Origin: Symsagittifera roscoffensis
Lineage: Eukaryota > Xenacoelomorpha > Acoela > Convolutidae
Direction: 5' to 3'
DNA length: 64,000 bases
NCBI RefSeq assembly: GCF_963678635.1
Contig: NW_026971690.1
Span: 1 to 64,000 of the forward strand
Of this stretch, positions 19,135 to 29,207 are shown piece after piece. Below the pieces are notes generated by a model that worked only from the letters and a program-made list of their open reading frames with translations, was not told where the DNA came from and did not search any database. Position 1 is the stretch's first letter. Each line of letters begins with the position of its first letter. The position numbers were made by a program, and so were the translations under genes.

Positions 19135-20035
19135 ATCTACACTGCTGTGGAATCCTAAGGTTCATCAAGTGCCCATTTTTACCTATAATTTATAATTTCA
19201 ATGCTTAGTTTTAACTCAGGTTTATTCTTTAACTTAGACTTTTTTCAAGTGATGTTCAAAAAGTATTTCTAGTGGAGGTGTATCGTTATTTGAGTTTCAG
19301 CAATGTTGACACGTATGATTGCCCATGTTTGGATCAATGATTGGCAAGGAAATTTTTTTACCCGTCTCTTTTTCAGGGCGACTCTCAGTCTTTTGCCAGC
19401 ACAAAATAGCTATGTTTCTCTTTAACAGGAAGCAGATCTCTTTGCAAGGAGTTTTTGACACCGTTGGAGGAAAAACAGCCACGTTTTTTAACCCTTACCT
19501 CTGTCTAACCAAGATCTTCACATTCTAAAACTCTTGTTTTGCAGCTCAAGTCTTCTCTTCTGCAAATTGCACTGGTCCTGTCAGACAAAGAGAGGTCACA
19601 ATCCATTATATTTAGGTTATCAGAAAAATTGTCCCATTTTCCGAATTTTTTTTTGAATTTTCTGCCAAGCTGGTTCGTAATCAAGTGGTTCCTTTTTTAG
19701 ATCAAATGTTTCTCTTAGTTCCTTGAGGTTTTTGTTATTATTAGTTTGATATGAGTAAGTCCTACTCATTTCCCGGACAAAGTTAATTATCGTTTTTCCC
19801 GTCAATAGTGGTAAATCTAGATTGTTGGAAATGATTCTGGAGGTCTTGTTCCTTCTCTCTCCAGATTGGTTCATGTGGGCCTCACTGATAGAAATGATTG
19901 CTGAGTTGTCCACATATCTCAGTGTTAGTTCTTTCTACTCTCAATTTGCTTGGACTTTGCGCATTATTACTAGTGTTCTTGAGCTGATCTTCTGGTCTCC
20001 AGATAGAACAGGATGAATTTTAACTATCTGCCAAT
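19135..20035 (-). pseudogene. Decayed macro domain and pol extension of the old minus-strand element
   Basis: On the minus strand, 19297-19482 reads AVFPPTVSKTPCKEICFLL and then SLPIIDPNMG, matching IALPPVASQIPGKYLCFLV and SLPVYDPNRG of the macro domain at 10.1-10.5 kb. Upstream, 19620-19913 matches the linker (SNNLDLPLLTGKT against QSNLDLLDFGRST, then NNNKNLKELRETF against DTENLIIKKLKSA). The frames are broken. The sequence shows that the macro domain was part of the element well before the intact copy arose. Confidence 0.7.
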
Positions 20036-21038
20036 TTTTTTGTTTTCTACGTCTCCCATGCTTTTCCTGACCGCACTTAATTGATCGAGCATTAATTTGT
20101 CGAATACGAAATCCTCATAATGTTTGTTGTACTCAACGCTGAAATTCCTCTTACCCTCTCCTCCTCTATTCATGGTCAAGGTTTTATCTGAATCTAGTAA
20201 ATGTGGAATTTCTTTAATTTTTGGCTTATTTCAACTTCTTTCACTTAAAAGAAATTATCTTGCGAGAATTCTTAAGTTTCGTTTTCATGCAGGATCGAGA
20301 TTTCATTGATGTCATTTGTTTCTCTGGTCGGTTTCCATTGAACTCGCAGGGCCCAGGCAGGAACCACTATAAAATAATCTAGGACCTCCATATCCTATGG
20401 GGTACACCTGTTCCTGGCTGGTTTTAATCCCTGGCTGGTTATCTCTGCCCTCCCTAGCGCCAAGCGAGAAAAGCTTCCCTTCTTGTTTACTTTGGTTTGC
20501 TCGAAAGGTTTCCTCCATTTTTCAGTAGCTTTTCTGAATCAATTGGGTGAATCACAGTTTGCAACAAGCTAACCCAGCGAGATTTTTTTCAGTCTCACAG
20601 TTAGTCATCTACCATGAACAATCAATTCTGAACATATTCACCAGCCTCCGATTTGAATGTGCATTTCCATCAGACCGTTGGTATAGATTTGACATGTTTT
20701 GGAAAGTGGCTTCATTACTTGTGAACTTTTCGTTAGTTTTTTTATCAAAACCCCTTGAAGGCTTTTTCAGTGTTTGACTCGAAGCTGATGAGAAAACCCC
20801 ATCTCGAGATCCACTGTGTTATCAATGGTCATAAATTTTATCTGCCGAGGTTGTCTCACGGGGTTTGCCTTCGCTAGTTTTGTGAAATGACCTATTTTTT
20901 ACCTGTGTGATACTTTTAAGTTTGTGTAGAATTCGTTTCCACAAGCCAGTCGAAGAGATTTTCTTCTTCACTCTCGTTTTTGGTTGAGTCACTCTTAAAT
21001 TTGTTATTCAAGTTTTTTCTGTGTTGACTTCTTCAATG
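20036..21038 (-). pseudogene. Decayed integrase of the old minus-strand Ty3-type element
   Basis: About 20.55-20.80 kb matches 48.78-48.98 kb, where the minus-strand frame shows the integrase core signature STTYHPYTNGLVAW. Here the frame is heavily mutated. The part at 20.94-21.04 kb matches about 42.55-42.72 kb. The relic is interrupted at 21043 by the Pao element and continues as RT/RNase H at 30.80 kb. Confidence 0.55.
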
Positions 21039-21043
21039 AATGT

Positions 21044-21490
21044 TGTTGCAATGCAAATGTAGAATAAAACAAGAGTATAGATGCATATAAAATAAGCACA
21101 GTTGGCCGAGTGGCCTAAGCTAACGCCGATTATATGTGTGAAATAACAGTTGACGTAGGTTCGAGTCCCCCACCTGCCCATGTATTAATATACTAAAAAC
21201 GGGGGTTACATCCTATTTTAACTGTTTTTTGGTTCTAATTCGGTTCAGCCTTGATTAAGGTTGACCGCCAAAAAGAGCAATTTGTCTCAAGGACATTACC
21301 GACCGGTTCTTGTGGCTAGCTTGCGCCGATTTGTACCAAAAACGGTCAGAGGCTAAAAATGTTGTATGATGTCCTGATCAATAGAAAAATACCGAAATTT
21401 ATCTATTGCTTGAGTTATTTACCGATAAATATCTCTTATTAATTTACGAATTTGGATTCAATTATTTTCGTTTGGAGATTAGCGAGCATA
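21044..21490 (+). repeat. 5' LTR of the Pao element (447 bp)
   Basis: Starts TGTTGCAATGC and ends GAGCATA; compared base by base with 30349-30795 no difference was found. It contains AATAAA at 21063-21068, a TATA-like TATAAAATA at 21086-21094 and, just after it, a tRNA-like stretch with perfect RNA polymerase III A and B boxes. The LTR does not end in the usual CA, but the target duplication fixes its end here. Confidence 0.95.
21096..21180 (+). promoter_or_regulatory. tRNA-like sequence with polymerase III A and B boxes in the 5' LTR
   Basis: TGGCCGAGTGG at 21103-21113 is a perfect A box of the tRNA-Leu/Ser type and GGTTCGAGTCC at 21158-21168 is a perfect B box, with tRNA-like spacing. The anticodon arm is only partly pairable (ACGCC with TGTGT around GATTATA) and the acceptor stem does not close well, so this is a tRNA-derived promoter-like module and not a working tRNA gene. 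The identical module is in the 3' LTR at 30401-30485. Confidence 0.65.
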
Positions 21491-21493
21491 TTT

Positions 21494-21511
21494 TGGCGCC
21501 CCACAAGGGAC
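21494..21511 (+). other. Primer-binding site of the Pao element
   Basis: TGGCGCCCCACAAGGGAC begins three bases after the LTR. It starts with TGG, the complement of the tRNA CCA end, and the first eight bases are those used by elements primed from tRNA-Lys. The remainder differs from the usual Lys complement, so the exact primer is uncertain. Confidence 0.7.
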
Positions 21512-22949
21512 CGTTAGTGCCCTGATTGTTTGATAACGACACGAGCTTCACCGAGGGGCACAAGGGACACAATTTTCCAGGGTCAATTTCGCACTGGGCC
21601 GTTAACGAGCTGGGACATACAGTGATCCTCTGTGAGAGAATCGATAGAAGGGGAGAATTCAGTGTCGAGATCTGATAGCGAGGTTAGTTCGGCGTTCAGT
21701 TCAAATAAAAACAGACACAGACTCCCGTGTGCGGGTGACGAGCACCACAATTTCACAGAAGGAGAAGAAAGGGAGGATCAAAGTACTGAAGTGGGCAACA
21801 GTGAGAGTCCAGCTGCCGTTCGATCACAAGACGCTGCAGTATTAACAGATGTGCAGAAGAGCGAGTTGTTGCCTGAGGTTCTGATTGAGAATCAAATTCC
21901 TCGCTACAAACTACGCACTAAACCCCTTCTCGTCTCCAGTCGGTACTACTGCTAAAGGTACTTTTGCGGGATCCTCTTCCACGTCTGTCCCTCAGGACTT
22001 TCTAGGAGGAGAAAAGGAGACGCCAGGTCCGATTGCTGCAAAAGACAGATCAGAACTGTGGTCAACAACAGAATTTCTGCTCGCGGTGGGATCGGTTAGG
22101 GCAACAATTTTCGTACAGACGTTCTGTTAGCGACCGAAACTCTGCAGAAACCGGTGACCGCCTGATCTCTAAAACTGTAAGAAGTTTCCAAAACTTTTAA
22201 AACTCCAATTGTGCTATAAATTTTATACGATGTCATATATGTTCAAAATTTTTTCGCAAGCTAGCCCCCGGTAATTTTTCTCAATACCTAAAAATTTTGG
22301 ACAGTTCCGTTGAATTGAAATATCTTACAGTGGGTACATAGACAAACTGACTTGACATTTTTTCTCGATACCAAAATTTTTTGGATATATGTGAACGGAA
22401 TATTAATCAGTGAAATCGGAACATAGACAAGAGGTACTGGACTAGTTTTTTGGATTGGTTTATGACTCGAACCTGCTGACCAAAATTTTCTGAAAAATTT
22501 TGTATAAAAAGTAAAAAAATTGCCAAAAAATCCTCAAAACGTCTCCAGAATTCAGCGAAACTGTGCTGTAAGATGACACCAACCTTATGTTAAGTGGTCT
22601 GGTAGCGAAATATCAGGCAAATTAAGTTGAGTTTTTTCATCCTCAGGTTTCTTCCGCGTGTGTTGTTGGAACTTAACCAATTTGCCTGATCCCCCACCCA
22701 CCATTGGTGAAACTGAAAGCCAGTTCGCTTCGAGTAAAACAAAGCCGTTTCAGCCCGTCCGATTATTGACTTCGTTGCGTGACAGTAAAGTTAAGTGGTC
22801 AGGTACGGTGATGTTAAGTGAGTTAAGTTGAATTCTTTCATCCTCAGGTTTACTCCGTGTGTGTTGTTGGAGTTCAACCGACCTACTTAATTTTCCAACC
22901 CCATTGGTACTTAAGCGTAACGAAACCGTCGCATAGGTCCCCCAAGTGT
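21512..22949 (+). other. Long untranslated leader of the Pao element, with an imperfect direct repeat
   Basis: The distance from LTR to gag (about 2.2 kb) is long for the group. A 107-residue frame at 21632-21955 (hydrophilic, Ser/Glu-rich, no recognised domain) and short frames may be fortuitous. A ~90-base segment at 22589-22678 recurs imperfectly at 22790-22880: both copies run from GTTAAGTGGTC through TTTCATCCTCAGGTTT to GTGTGTTGTTGGA. The shared TTTCATCCTCAG looks like a splice acceptor, which would suit expression of the following ORF from a spliced RNA. Confidence 0.55.
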
Positions 22950-23594
22950 ATGGTATTCATCCTTGGAGCTAGTTCTTTGGATCACGCGCTCCGAAAACTT
23001 CCCGCTCCGTCCCAGAAGCGCGTCAAAGATACTTGCTTTACGAAGCCAGGTTTAAGTTTGAACTTTAACGCTAGGGACTCTCAGAAAACAATACAGTACT
23101 ACCTTCATCATTACTTGTCGCACCGTAACGACCTTGTAATTTGGCACGACGCCATTAATAACTCGATAAGTAGACACCGCAGCAACAATAACCGCAAGCT
23201 GAGTAGTGAGCAACTTGTCAATTTGTTATTAAGGTATAGGACAAACATTTGTGCGATCGTATACTGTAGACGGAACGGAACCGATGATATAGAGGAAAGT
23301 TTAGGTTCAACAGGTATTCTCGTTCTCAACGTCGTTGAAGACTTTATCTCTAAGCGTAAGGCTAAGGACCAGGTACTAATTGAGAAGTACAAAGAGCTTC
23401 ACCAGCCTCCTTCCCTTGAGTTAAAGACTCTCCTCCTTCTAAGGCGTTATAGCGCTAATCTTAACATCCTTAAGACACGTAAGAAGCGAAACCGCTTACC
23501 CCTCAAAGCTCGGAAAGCTATAAGAAATAGGCTTCAGGTAGAAGCTTTGAGACGTCAAGTTCCCCCGTCTTGTAAGCTAATGTTGATTTACTAA
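22950..23594 (+). CDS. Leader ORF of the Pao element, SGNH-hydrolase-like, about 214 aa
   Basis: The frame is open from 22857; the first ATG is at 22950. The protein begins MVFILGASSL, reminiscent of an SGNH block I with Ser after Gly-x, and about 70 residues later has LVIWHDAINNSISRH, placed like block III, followed by ICAIVYCRR and TGILVLNVV strands of an alpha/beta fold. The C-terminal ~50 residues are strongly basic (TRKKRNRLPLKARKAIRNR). A canonical D-x-x-H block V is not visible. It sits upstream of gag in another frame, an unusual position for BEL/Pao. The SGNH relationship is inference from motif placement; an RNA-binding or nucleocapsid-like accessory role is the alternative. Confidence 0.5.
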   Translation: MVFILGASSLDHALRKLPAPSQKRVKDTCFTKPGLSLNFNARDSQKTIQYYLHHYLSHRNDLVIWHDAINNSISRHRSNNNRKLSSEQLVNLLLRYRTNICAIVYCRRNGTDDIEESLGSTGILVLNVVEDFISKRKAKDQVLIEKYKELHQPPSLELKTLLLLRRYSANLNILKTRKKRNRLPLKARKAIRNRLQVEALRRQVPPSCKLMLIY

Positions 23595-23687
23595 TGCAAA
23601 TTTGATTACGTACCAAAACAGTATCTCATTTTATTGATTGTTTTCTATAAGTGAGCATCCGTAGAATATTGTCAATTTGTGAAAAAC

Positions 23688-26600
23688 ATGGACGAAAAAT
23701 TCCAAAGTAAGATACGCAAGTTATTCGAAACCCGTCTAAATCTAGAAAATGAGCTGCTTAAAGGTCACTCATTATTACTTGAGTACATTGAGAATAATAG
23801 TCGCACTACAAAAATTGATAATGCTGTTTACAAATGTAAAATTGCGTTGGAAAAAGCTGTCGACGTCAATGAGCAATTAATTAGGTTAGCGGGAAAAACG
23901 GAAAATCCTGAAAATATTATTGCTCAGCAAGACCTTTGGCTTAAGAAAGTAACCGAAATGAACGATAAAGTAATGCACGAAGCTCAGAGTTACAAGATGA
24001 GCCTTGAACCTTCGTCATTTCCAGCAGCCGGCATTACAGGGAGCAAGGGATCTTTACAACAAACTAGGTCTGAGACATCCTCACACTCGCACAAAACAAG
24101 TGATTCAGCAGCACGAGTATCTGAAAACAGGTCTAAGGTCTCCAATCAGTCTAAGGATAGTAGAAAGCTTGACTCACATAAGTCTGATAAATCTGCTTCC
24201 ACTCGTCATACGTCGACTGTTCGCACTATGTCATCAAGTGAGAAACGGCATGAGTTAGCTTTAGTAAAACGACGCCATGAGGAGCTGGAAAGGCAGTATC
24301 AAGTGTCTTTAAGACTTAAAGAGCAAGAGAACCGTCTTAAGTTCGAACAAAGTCAGCTGGAACTAGAGCAATTGGCTGAAAATCATAAAAAGCAACTAAT
24401 TGAAATGGAATTGAAAGCGTTTGAACTTGAGGACAGTTCATCTGAGGTTAGCGAGAAGGTAGCGGAGAGTAACTTAACAGGAGTAAGTCAACCTATTTCA
24501 AAGGTAGCAACCGATCGAACTAATGATTGGGTAGACTCTGTTAGTTCACAAGCACCTCCCGACGTTGCTAGTGCGCCAGGTTTGCAGGCCTTCACTCGTG
24601 TACCCATTTCGTCAGGACCGACGACTTCCGCCCTCCTTGCTCATGCAATTCACACCAGTAATAGTCATAACCATGAGCACACAGCATTGAGTGACCCTGG
24701 AATCCATAGTTATGGACATCGGGCTATGCCTCGATTTGGCAGTGCAAGCCTTTTGCCATTGCAAGCTTCTGTTTCATTCCCAGCCTCTGTTCCATTCCCA
24801 GTTAACAATATGCATTCTAGTGCACACGTGTTACCAACACCGTCGGCTGTTCCTTTACAGACCATGAGTTCAAACATAACTAATGGTAGTTTTGCCATCG
24901 CGCAACCGGAATCATTACCTGTCCCAATGTTACCGGCCCAACCCGGTTCTGGTTTTGTTTCTTTGTCGCCTGCATTTGCTGGCGGTGGCTTCTCATCATC
25001 TGGAGTAAACCCAACGCCGGTTTGCTTTTCGGCACCTAATTGCCATGCAGCGCCAGTCCAGACGCAACATAATCTTCCCTTTGTTCCGCATACTGTGTCA
25101 CCTAATATCAACGATTACTACACAAGTGATGCAAACTTATGGCGATTGGCTGCTACAACTCCAATCGTCACGCCTGCTCAATGTTGTAATGCTGGAAACA
25201 TTTTTTCTAATGTGACAACTATTGTCCCATCGTGTAACACCGCAACTCCGTATGCTAGTGGTGGGACTGTGTATTTTAATACTCCCCCAGTTCATCCACA
25301 ACATGTTCCGTATTTCGTCAATCAAACTAATACTGGTTATCAGCCAGTCAACGAAGACTACGCACCGTCTCCCGCTTATCCGAACCAAGGTTGTTCATCG
25401 GATCGACCTCTCTCCGCTCGTGAATTGGCGGAATTATTGATGCATAGCCGCAAAGATCATCTTCCTGAATGGAAGTTAGCCCAGTTTGACGGCAACCCGT
25501 TAAACTGGCACGAATGGTTTGGTCAGTTTAAGTCCACCGTTGATTCCGCTGTTCTCACCGATGATACGAAATTGACATACTTAAAAACGCTCGTCACAGG
25601 CAAAGCAAAAACCGCAATTGCGGAGTTTAGTTATAGTGGCGTTATGTACAAGGATGCACTGGCCACCTTGCAACGGAAGTTTGGGCAACCACATGCCATT
25701 GTTGGTGCGCATCTTGATAAGCTGAATACTTTTCCTCCACTTAAGATGCACAATTCGGAAAATGTCATTAGTTTCTCCTCTGCCATATCTGGCCTCGTAG
25801 CAGTTTTCAAATCATTGTCTTTCAACGATGATCTAAAGAGTGTTAACCTGTTAAACCAAGCTGTTAGTAAACTTCCGCCTAACCTCAAGGAGGCTTGGTC
25901 AATGCATACTGTTAGACATAATTGGCAGCGACCAACACTCTTAGACTTTAACAACTGGTTGAAAGAAAAGGCCGAGGGGCATGAAAGATTACGTTTACTC
26001 AGCTCTAAGGCAAAAAACGAAGAACCGGTTATGCCAAAAACAACCAAAGTTTTTGCAGCCAATAGCCAGGTAACTAGTAAGGCTCAGGATAAGTCTAAGT
26101 TTCCGCCGTGCGTTTTGTGTAAGGGTAGTCATGCATTGTGGAATTGTGCTGTTTTTAAGGAAAAGAATGCTACTCAGCGAGCAAAATACGTAGCTGAACA
26201 GAAACTTTGCTTCGCTTGTCTCAATGGCAATCATAGTTTCCGGCAATGTTCTAGAGCAAAAAAGTGCCCGAAGCCAGAGTGTGATAGCACACATAATGTC
26301 TTGCTCCATGGAGCCGAAAGAATATTTCCTCGGAAGGAAAATTCAAATGTCTCGAATAAGGCTGGAACAAACAAATCCAAGGAGAATACAAACACTTCCA
26401 CCCATGCCGCTGTTAGTGATGTACATGACATTGAATCTTCTAAAGGGTTGTTGCCAATTGCAACACTTGGTGTATCCTCGGATGTAACCAGTCTCCTGAC
26501 GTTGGTTCTTTGTGATAGTGCATCGACTCACTCCTGGGTGTCTTCGTCACTCGTAAACCGTCTCGGCTTAGTAGGGGAGCCCGTTAACTTGTCAATTAGT

Positions 26601-29207
26601 GGTTTCAATTCGACCACCGTTGTTGAGACTCAGAGGGTCAAGTTTACAGTTTCCTCCGAGCCGAACAATAGTGATTTCGTATTTTCTCTCTGTGCATATG
26701 TTAAAGACAACATTCGGATTGGTTCCGAATTAATCAATATTGCTGATTTGCAGAATAAATATCCACAATTAGCACCTATTAAGCCCATTCAATATACTTA
26801 TGAGGACGTTGAAGTTATTATCGGACAAGACTACTACCACGCCGTTAGACCCATTGAGTTCATCTTGGGAGATGATAAAAACTCACCGTGTTCCGTTCGC
26901 CTACCGATAGGTTGGGTCTTAAGTGGTCCGTTGCCGCCGTCCGGTAATTCTACTTCTTCGTGTTTCAAGTGTGTTGTTGAAGATTCTTCTCTGACCGACC
27001 AGATAAAATCCTGGTACGAGTTGGAATCGTATGGTGCTTTCAAACAAGTCGATGCCCGTTCCGCCGCGGATAAACATGCTTTATCCATCCTCAATTCTGA
27101 AACTGTTCACAATGGCGAAAGATACATTGTGCCTATGCTTTGGATTGATAGTAATGTCAGTCTACCAAACAATTATTACTCGTCACTCGCCCAATTTAAA
27201 TCATTGGAGAGAAGGTTAAGTAAAGACCCTGAGCTGCGCGAAAGATACGCAGAAACAATTAGAGAGGACATTAGGAAAGGCTATGTCGTTACCGTCGAAC
27301 CGCATGATCCACGTAAGCGTTCCGATCGCGAGTGGTATCTTCCGCACCATCCCGTCGTAAATCCGAATAAGCCGGGTAAGGTGCGCCGAGTCCTTAATGG
27401 GGCTTCTAAGTTTCACGGCACATCCTTAAATAAGTCCTTATTGGTGGGTCCTGACCTACTCCAAAATTTAATTTTTGTGCTTTTGCGATTCCGTCAACAC
27501 AAGTACGCCGTCTCCGCGGATATAGAGGGTATGTTCCTCCAGGTAGGAGTCCTTGCCCGCGATCAAATTTCGCTCCGTTTTTTGTGGCGGGAGGATACCA
27601 CTTCCGATGTGGTAGTTCATCAGTACACTCGCCATATATTCGGCGCACGGGATTCGCCTACGTGCGCCAATTTCGCGTTGCAAAAAACAGCAACTGATAA
27701 TATGTCCACATACCCTGAGGCCGCCTCAGTCGTAAATGAAAAATTTTACATGGACGATTACTTGGATTCATTCGAGAACGTTACCCAAGCAATTAAAACT
27801 AGTCGCGATTTGGTTTCCTTACTAAAATTGGGAGGATTTAATTTGACTAAATTTGTCAGTAATGCTGATGAAATCACTTCAGCTATGAACCCCGAGGAAT
27901 CCGAAACCTCATCTTCACCCAGCAAGGAAATATGTAACGGTGCCGAACAATCATCACACGTCTTAGGTCTTAAGTGGGACCATGTGAAAGACACATTGGT
28001 TGTTAGCAGAGGCGTGGATCGTCCTCTCGATAAAGCAATAACTCAACGAACCGTCTTGAGTTTCGTCTCTTCTGTGTTTGACCCTGTTGGGTTAGTAGCT
28101 CCATACACAATTAGGGCCGGTCTTTTACTGAAAGATATTTGGAAAATCAGTGGTCAAAGTTGGGACGACGAATTGCCAGAAGACATAAGAGATAAGTTTC
28201 TCGAGTGGCACTCCGGTCTCCCTCTCTTAGGGCAATTGACTATTCCCCGTTGTTACTTCACAGAGCTTGTTGATCAAATTGAGCTCCACATGTTCGGTGA
28301 TAGCTCGCAGGACGTTTTCTGTGCTGTTGGATTTTTGCGTGCGCGACTCGCGAGCTCGCATAAAACTCAAATATCCTTCATCTTTGGTAAAGCTCGCGTT
28401 GCGCCTATGAAAGCGCTATCTATACCGAAGTTAGAGATTCAAGCTGCTCTGCTCGCCACACGACTAAAAGATGATATACTGACCGCCCTTACCGTCTCTA
28501 TTAATCATGTCTTTATGTGGACAGATAGTACAACAGTTTTGCAGTGGCTAAACTCCACTGAAAAATTACCTGTATTCGTCGCTAATCGTGTCGGCGAAAT
28601 CCTCGAGTCGACCACTATTGATGAGTGGCACCATGTTCTGAGCGGCGATAATCCAGCTGATACCGGTACGCGGGGGATTTCTTCGGAAGCCCTCAAGGAT
28701 AGCAGCTGGGTTATTGGTCCGAGCATTCTCAGGACTACTGATTGGCCGTTTATACCCGACGAACGTGTAATCAATAAAATTCGTTTGAAGGGTCCTTCTT
28801 GTGATGTTGACAATTGCTTGGAGACATCATCTTCCTTCGTCACCGATGTCACATCAATCAAACATCCCGAACACGGGTTCAATTGGGAAAGGTTCAGTTC
28901 CTTTACAAAATATAAACGAGTAGTCGCTTTTATGTTGAGGGTGTTGCCTTCACATAAGCATTTTCGTGGTAAAGACTTACGAATCACCGACCCATCTGAA
29001 CTTGATATTGCAGAAAGCAAACTGATTCATCTTGCTCAGATGGAATCCTTTCCCGTTGAGTTAAAAGCACTCACCGCTGGCAAACCTATTAGGAATAGTA
29101 GTAAGATTGCCACATACTCGCCATTTATCGGTCCCGCTGGAATCATTCGTTCCACCGGACGGATTGTGCGCTTAGTGGATACCGAGTTTGATACTAAGCA
29201 CCCATAA
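23688..29207 (+). CDS. Gag-Pol polyprotein of the Pao element: Gag, zinc knuckles, protease, RT, RNase H
   Basis: First ATG at 23688 (AAAAACATGG). Order: a helical N-terminus; a charged coiled-coil at about residues 185-250; a Pro/Ser/Asn-rich region; a DUF1759-like Gag core (LPEWKLAQFDGNPLNWHEW) near residue 590; two zinc knuckles (CVLCKGSHALWNC and CFACLNGNHSFRQC) near 810-850; a retroviral-type protease starting LCDSASTHSWV near 944; RT with VVNPNKPGKVRRVLNGASK and the catalytic FYMDDY near 1355; then the Pao-type RNase H region with FGDSSQ, IPKLEIQAAL, MWTDSTTVLQWL and LSGDNPADTGTRG. The stop at 29205-29207 falls where related proteins continue into the integrase zinc-binding domain, so it is caused by a one-base shift and is not a natural end. 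Confidence 0.92.
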   Translation: MDEKFQSKIRKLFETRLNLENELLKGHSLLLEYIENNSRTTKIDNAVYKCKIALEKAVDVNEQLIRLAGKTENPENIIAQQDLWLKKVTEMNDKVMHEAQSYKMSLEPSSFPAAGITGSKGSLQQTRSETSSHSHKTSDSAARVSENRSKVSNQSKDSRKLDSHKSDKSASTRHTSTVRTMSSSEKRHELALVKRRHEELERQYQVSLRLKEQENRLKFEQSQLELEQLAENHKKQLIEMELKAFELEDSSSEVSEKVAESNLTGVSQPISKVATDRTNDWVDSVSSQAPPDVASAPGLQAFTRVPISSGPTTSALLAHAIHTSNSHNHEHTALSDPGIHSYGHRAMPRFGSASLLPLQASVSFPASVPFPVNNMHSSAHVLPTPSAVPLQTMSSNITNGSFAIAQPESLPVPMLPAQPGSGFVSLSPAFAGGGFSSSGVNPTPVCFSAPNCHAAPVQTQHNLPFVPHTVSPNINDYYTSDANLWRLAATTPIVTPAQCCNAGNIFSNVTTIVPSCNTATPYASGGTVYFNTPPVHPQHVPYFVNQTNTGYQPVNEDYAPSPAYPNQGCSSDRPLSARELAELLMHSRKDHLPEWKLAQFDGNPLNWHEWFGQFKSTVDSAVLTDDTKLTYLKTLVTGKAKTAIAEFSYSGVMYKDALATLQRKFGQPHAIVGAHLDKLNTFPPLKMHNSENVISFSSAISGLVAVFKSLSFNDDLKSVNLLNQAVSKLPPNLKEAWSMHTVRHNWQRPTLLDFNNWLKEKAEGHERLRLLSSKAKNEEPVMPKTTKVFAANSQVTSKAQDKSKFPPCVLCKGSHALWNCAVFKEKNATQRAKYVAEQKLCFACLNGNHSFRQCSRAKKCPKPECDSTHNVLLHGAERIFPRKENSNVSNKAGTNKSKENTNTSTHAAVSDVHDIESSKGLLPIATLGVSSDVTSLLTLVLCDSASTHSWVSSSLVNRLGLVGEPVNLSISGFNSTTVVETQRVKFTVSSEPNNSDFVFSLCAYVKDNIRIGSELINIADLQNKYPQLAPIKPIQYTYEDVEVIIGQDYYHAVRPIEFILGDDKNSPCSVRLPIGWVLSGPLPPSGNSTSSCFKCVVEDSSLTDQIKSWYELESYGAFKQVDARSAADKHALSILNSETVHNGERYIVPMLWIDSNVSLPNNYYSSLAQFKSLERRLSKDPELRERYAETIREDIRKGYVVTVEPHDPRKRSDREWYLPHHPVVNPNKPGKVRRVLNGASKFHGTSLNKSLLVGPDLLQNLIFVLLRFRQHKYAVSADIEGMFLQVGVLARDQISLRFLWREDTTSDVVVHQYTRHIFGARDSPTCANFALQKTATDNMSTYPEAASVVNEKFYMDDYLDSFENVTQAIKTSRDLVSLLKLGGFNLTKFVSNADEITSAMNPEESETSSSPSKEICNGAEQSSHVLGLKWDHVKDTLVVSRGVDRPLDKAITQRTVLSFVSSVFDPVGLVAPYTIRAGLLLKDIWKISGQSWDDELPEDIRDKFLEWHSGLPLLGQLTIPRCYFTELVDQIELHMFGDSSQDVFCAVGFLRARLASSHKTQISFIFGKARVAPMKALSIPKLEIQAALLATRLKDDILTALTVSINHVFMWTDSTTVLQWLNSTEKLPVFVANRVGEILESTTIDEWHHVLSGDNPADTGTRGISSEALKDSSWVIGPSILRTTDWPFIPDERVINKIRLKGPSCDVDNCLETSSSFVTDVTSIKHPEHGFNWERFSSFTKYKRVVAFMLRVLPSHKHFRGKDLRITDPSELDIAESKLIHLAQMESFPVELKALTAGKPIRNSSKIATYSPFIGPAGIIRSTGRIVRLVDTEFDTKHP

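Noticed and set aside
21096-21180. Functional tRNA-Leu/Ser gene in the LTR
   Set aside because: A and B boxes are perfect, but the acceptor stem does not pair and the anticodon arm is weak; it is tRNA-derived or tRNA-like, not a working tRNA.
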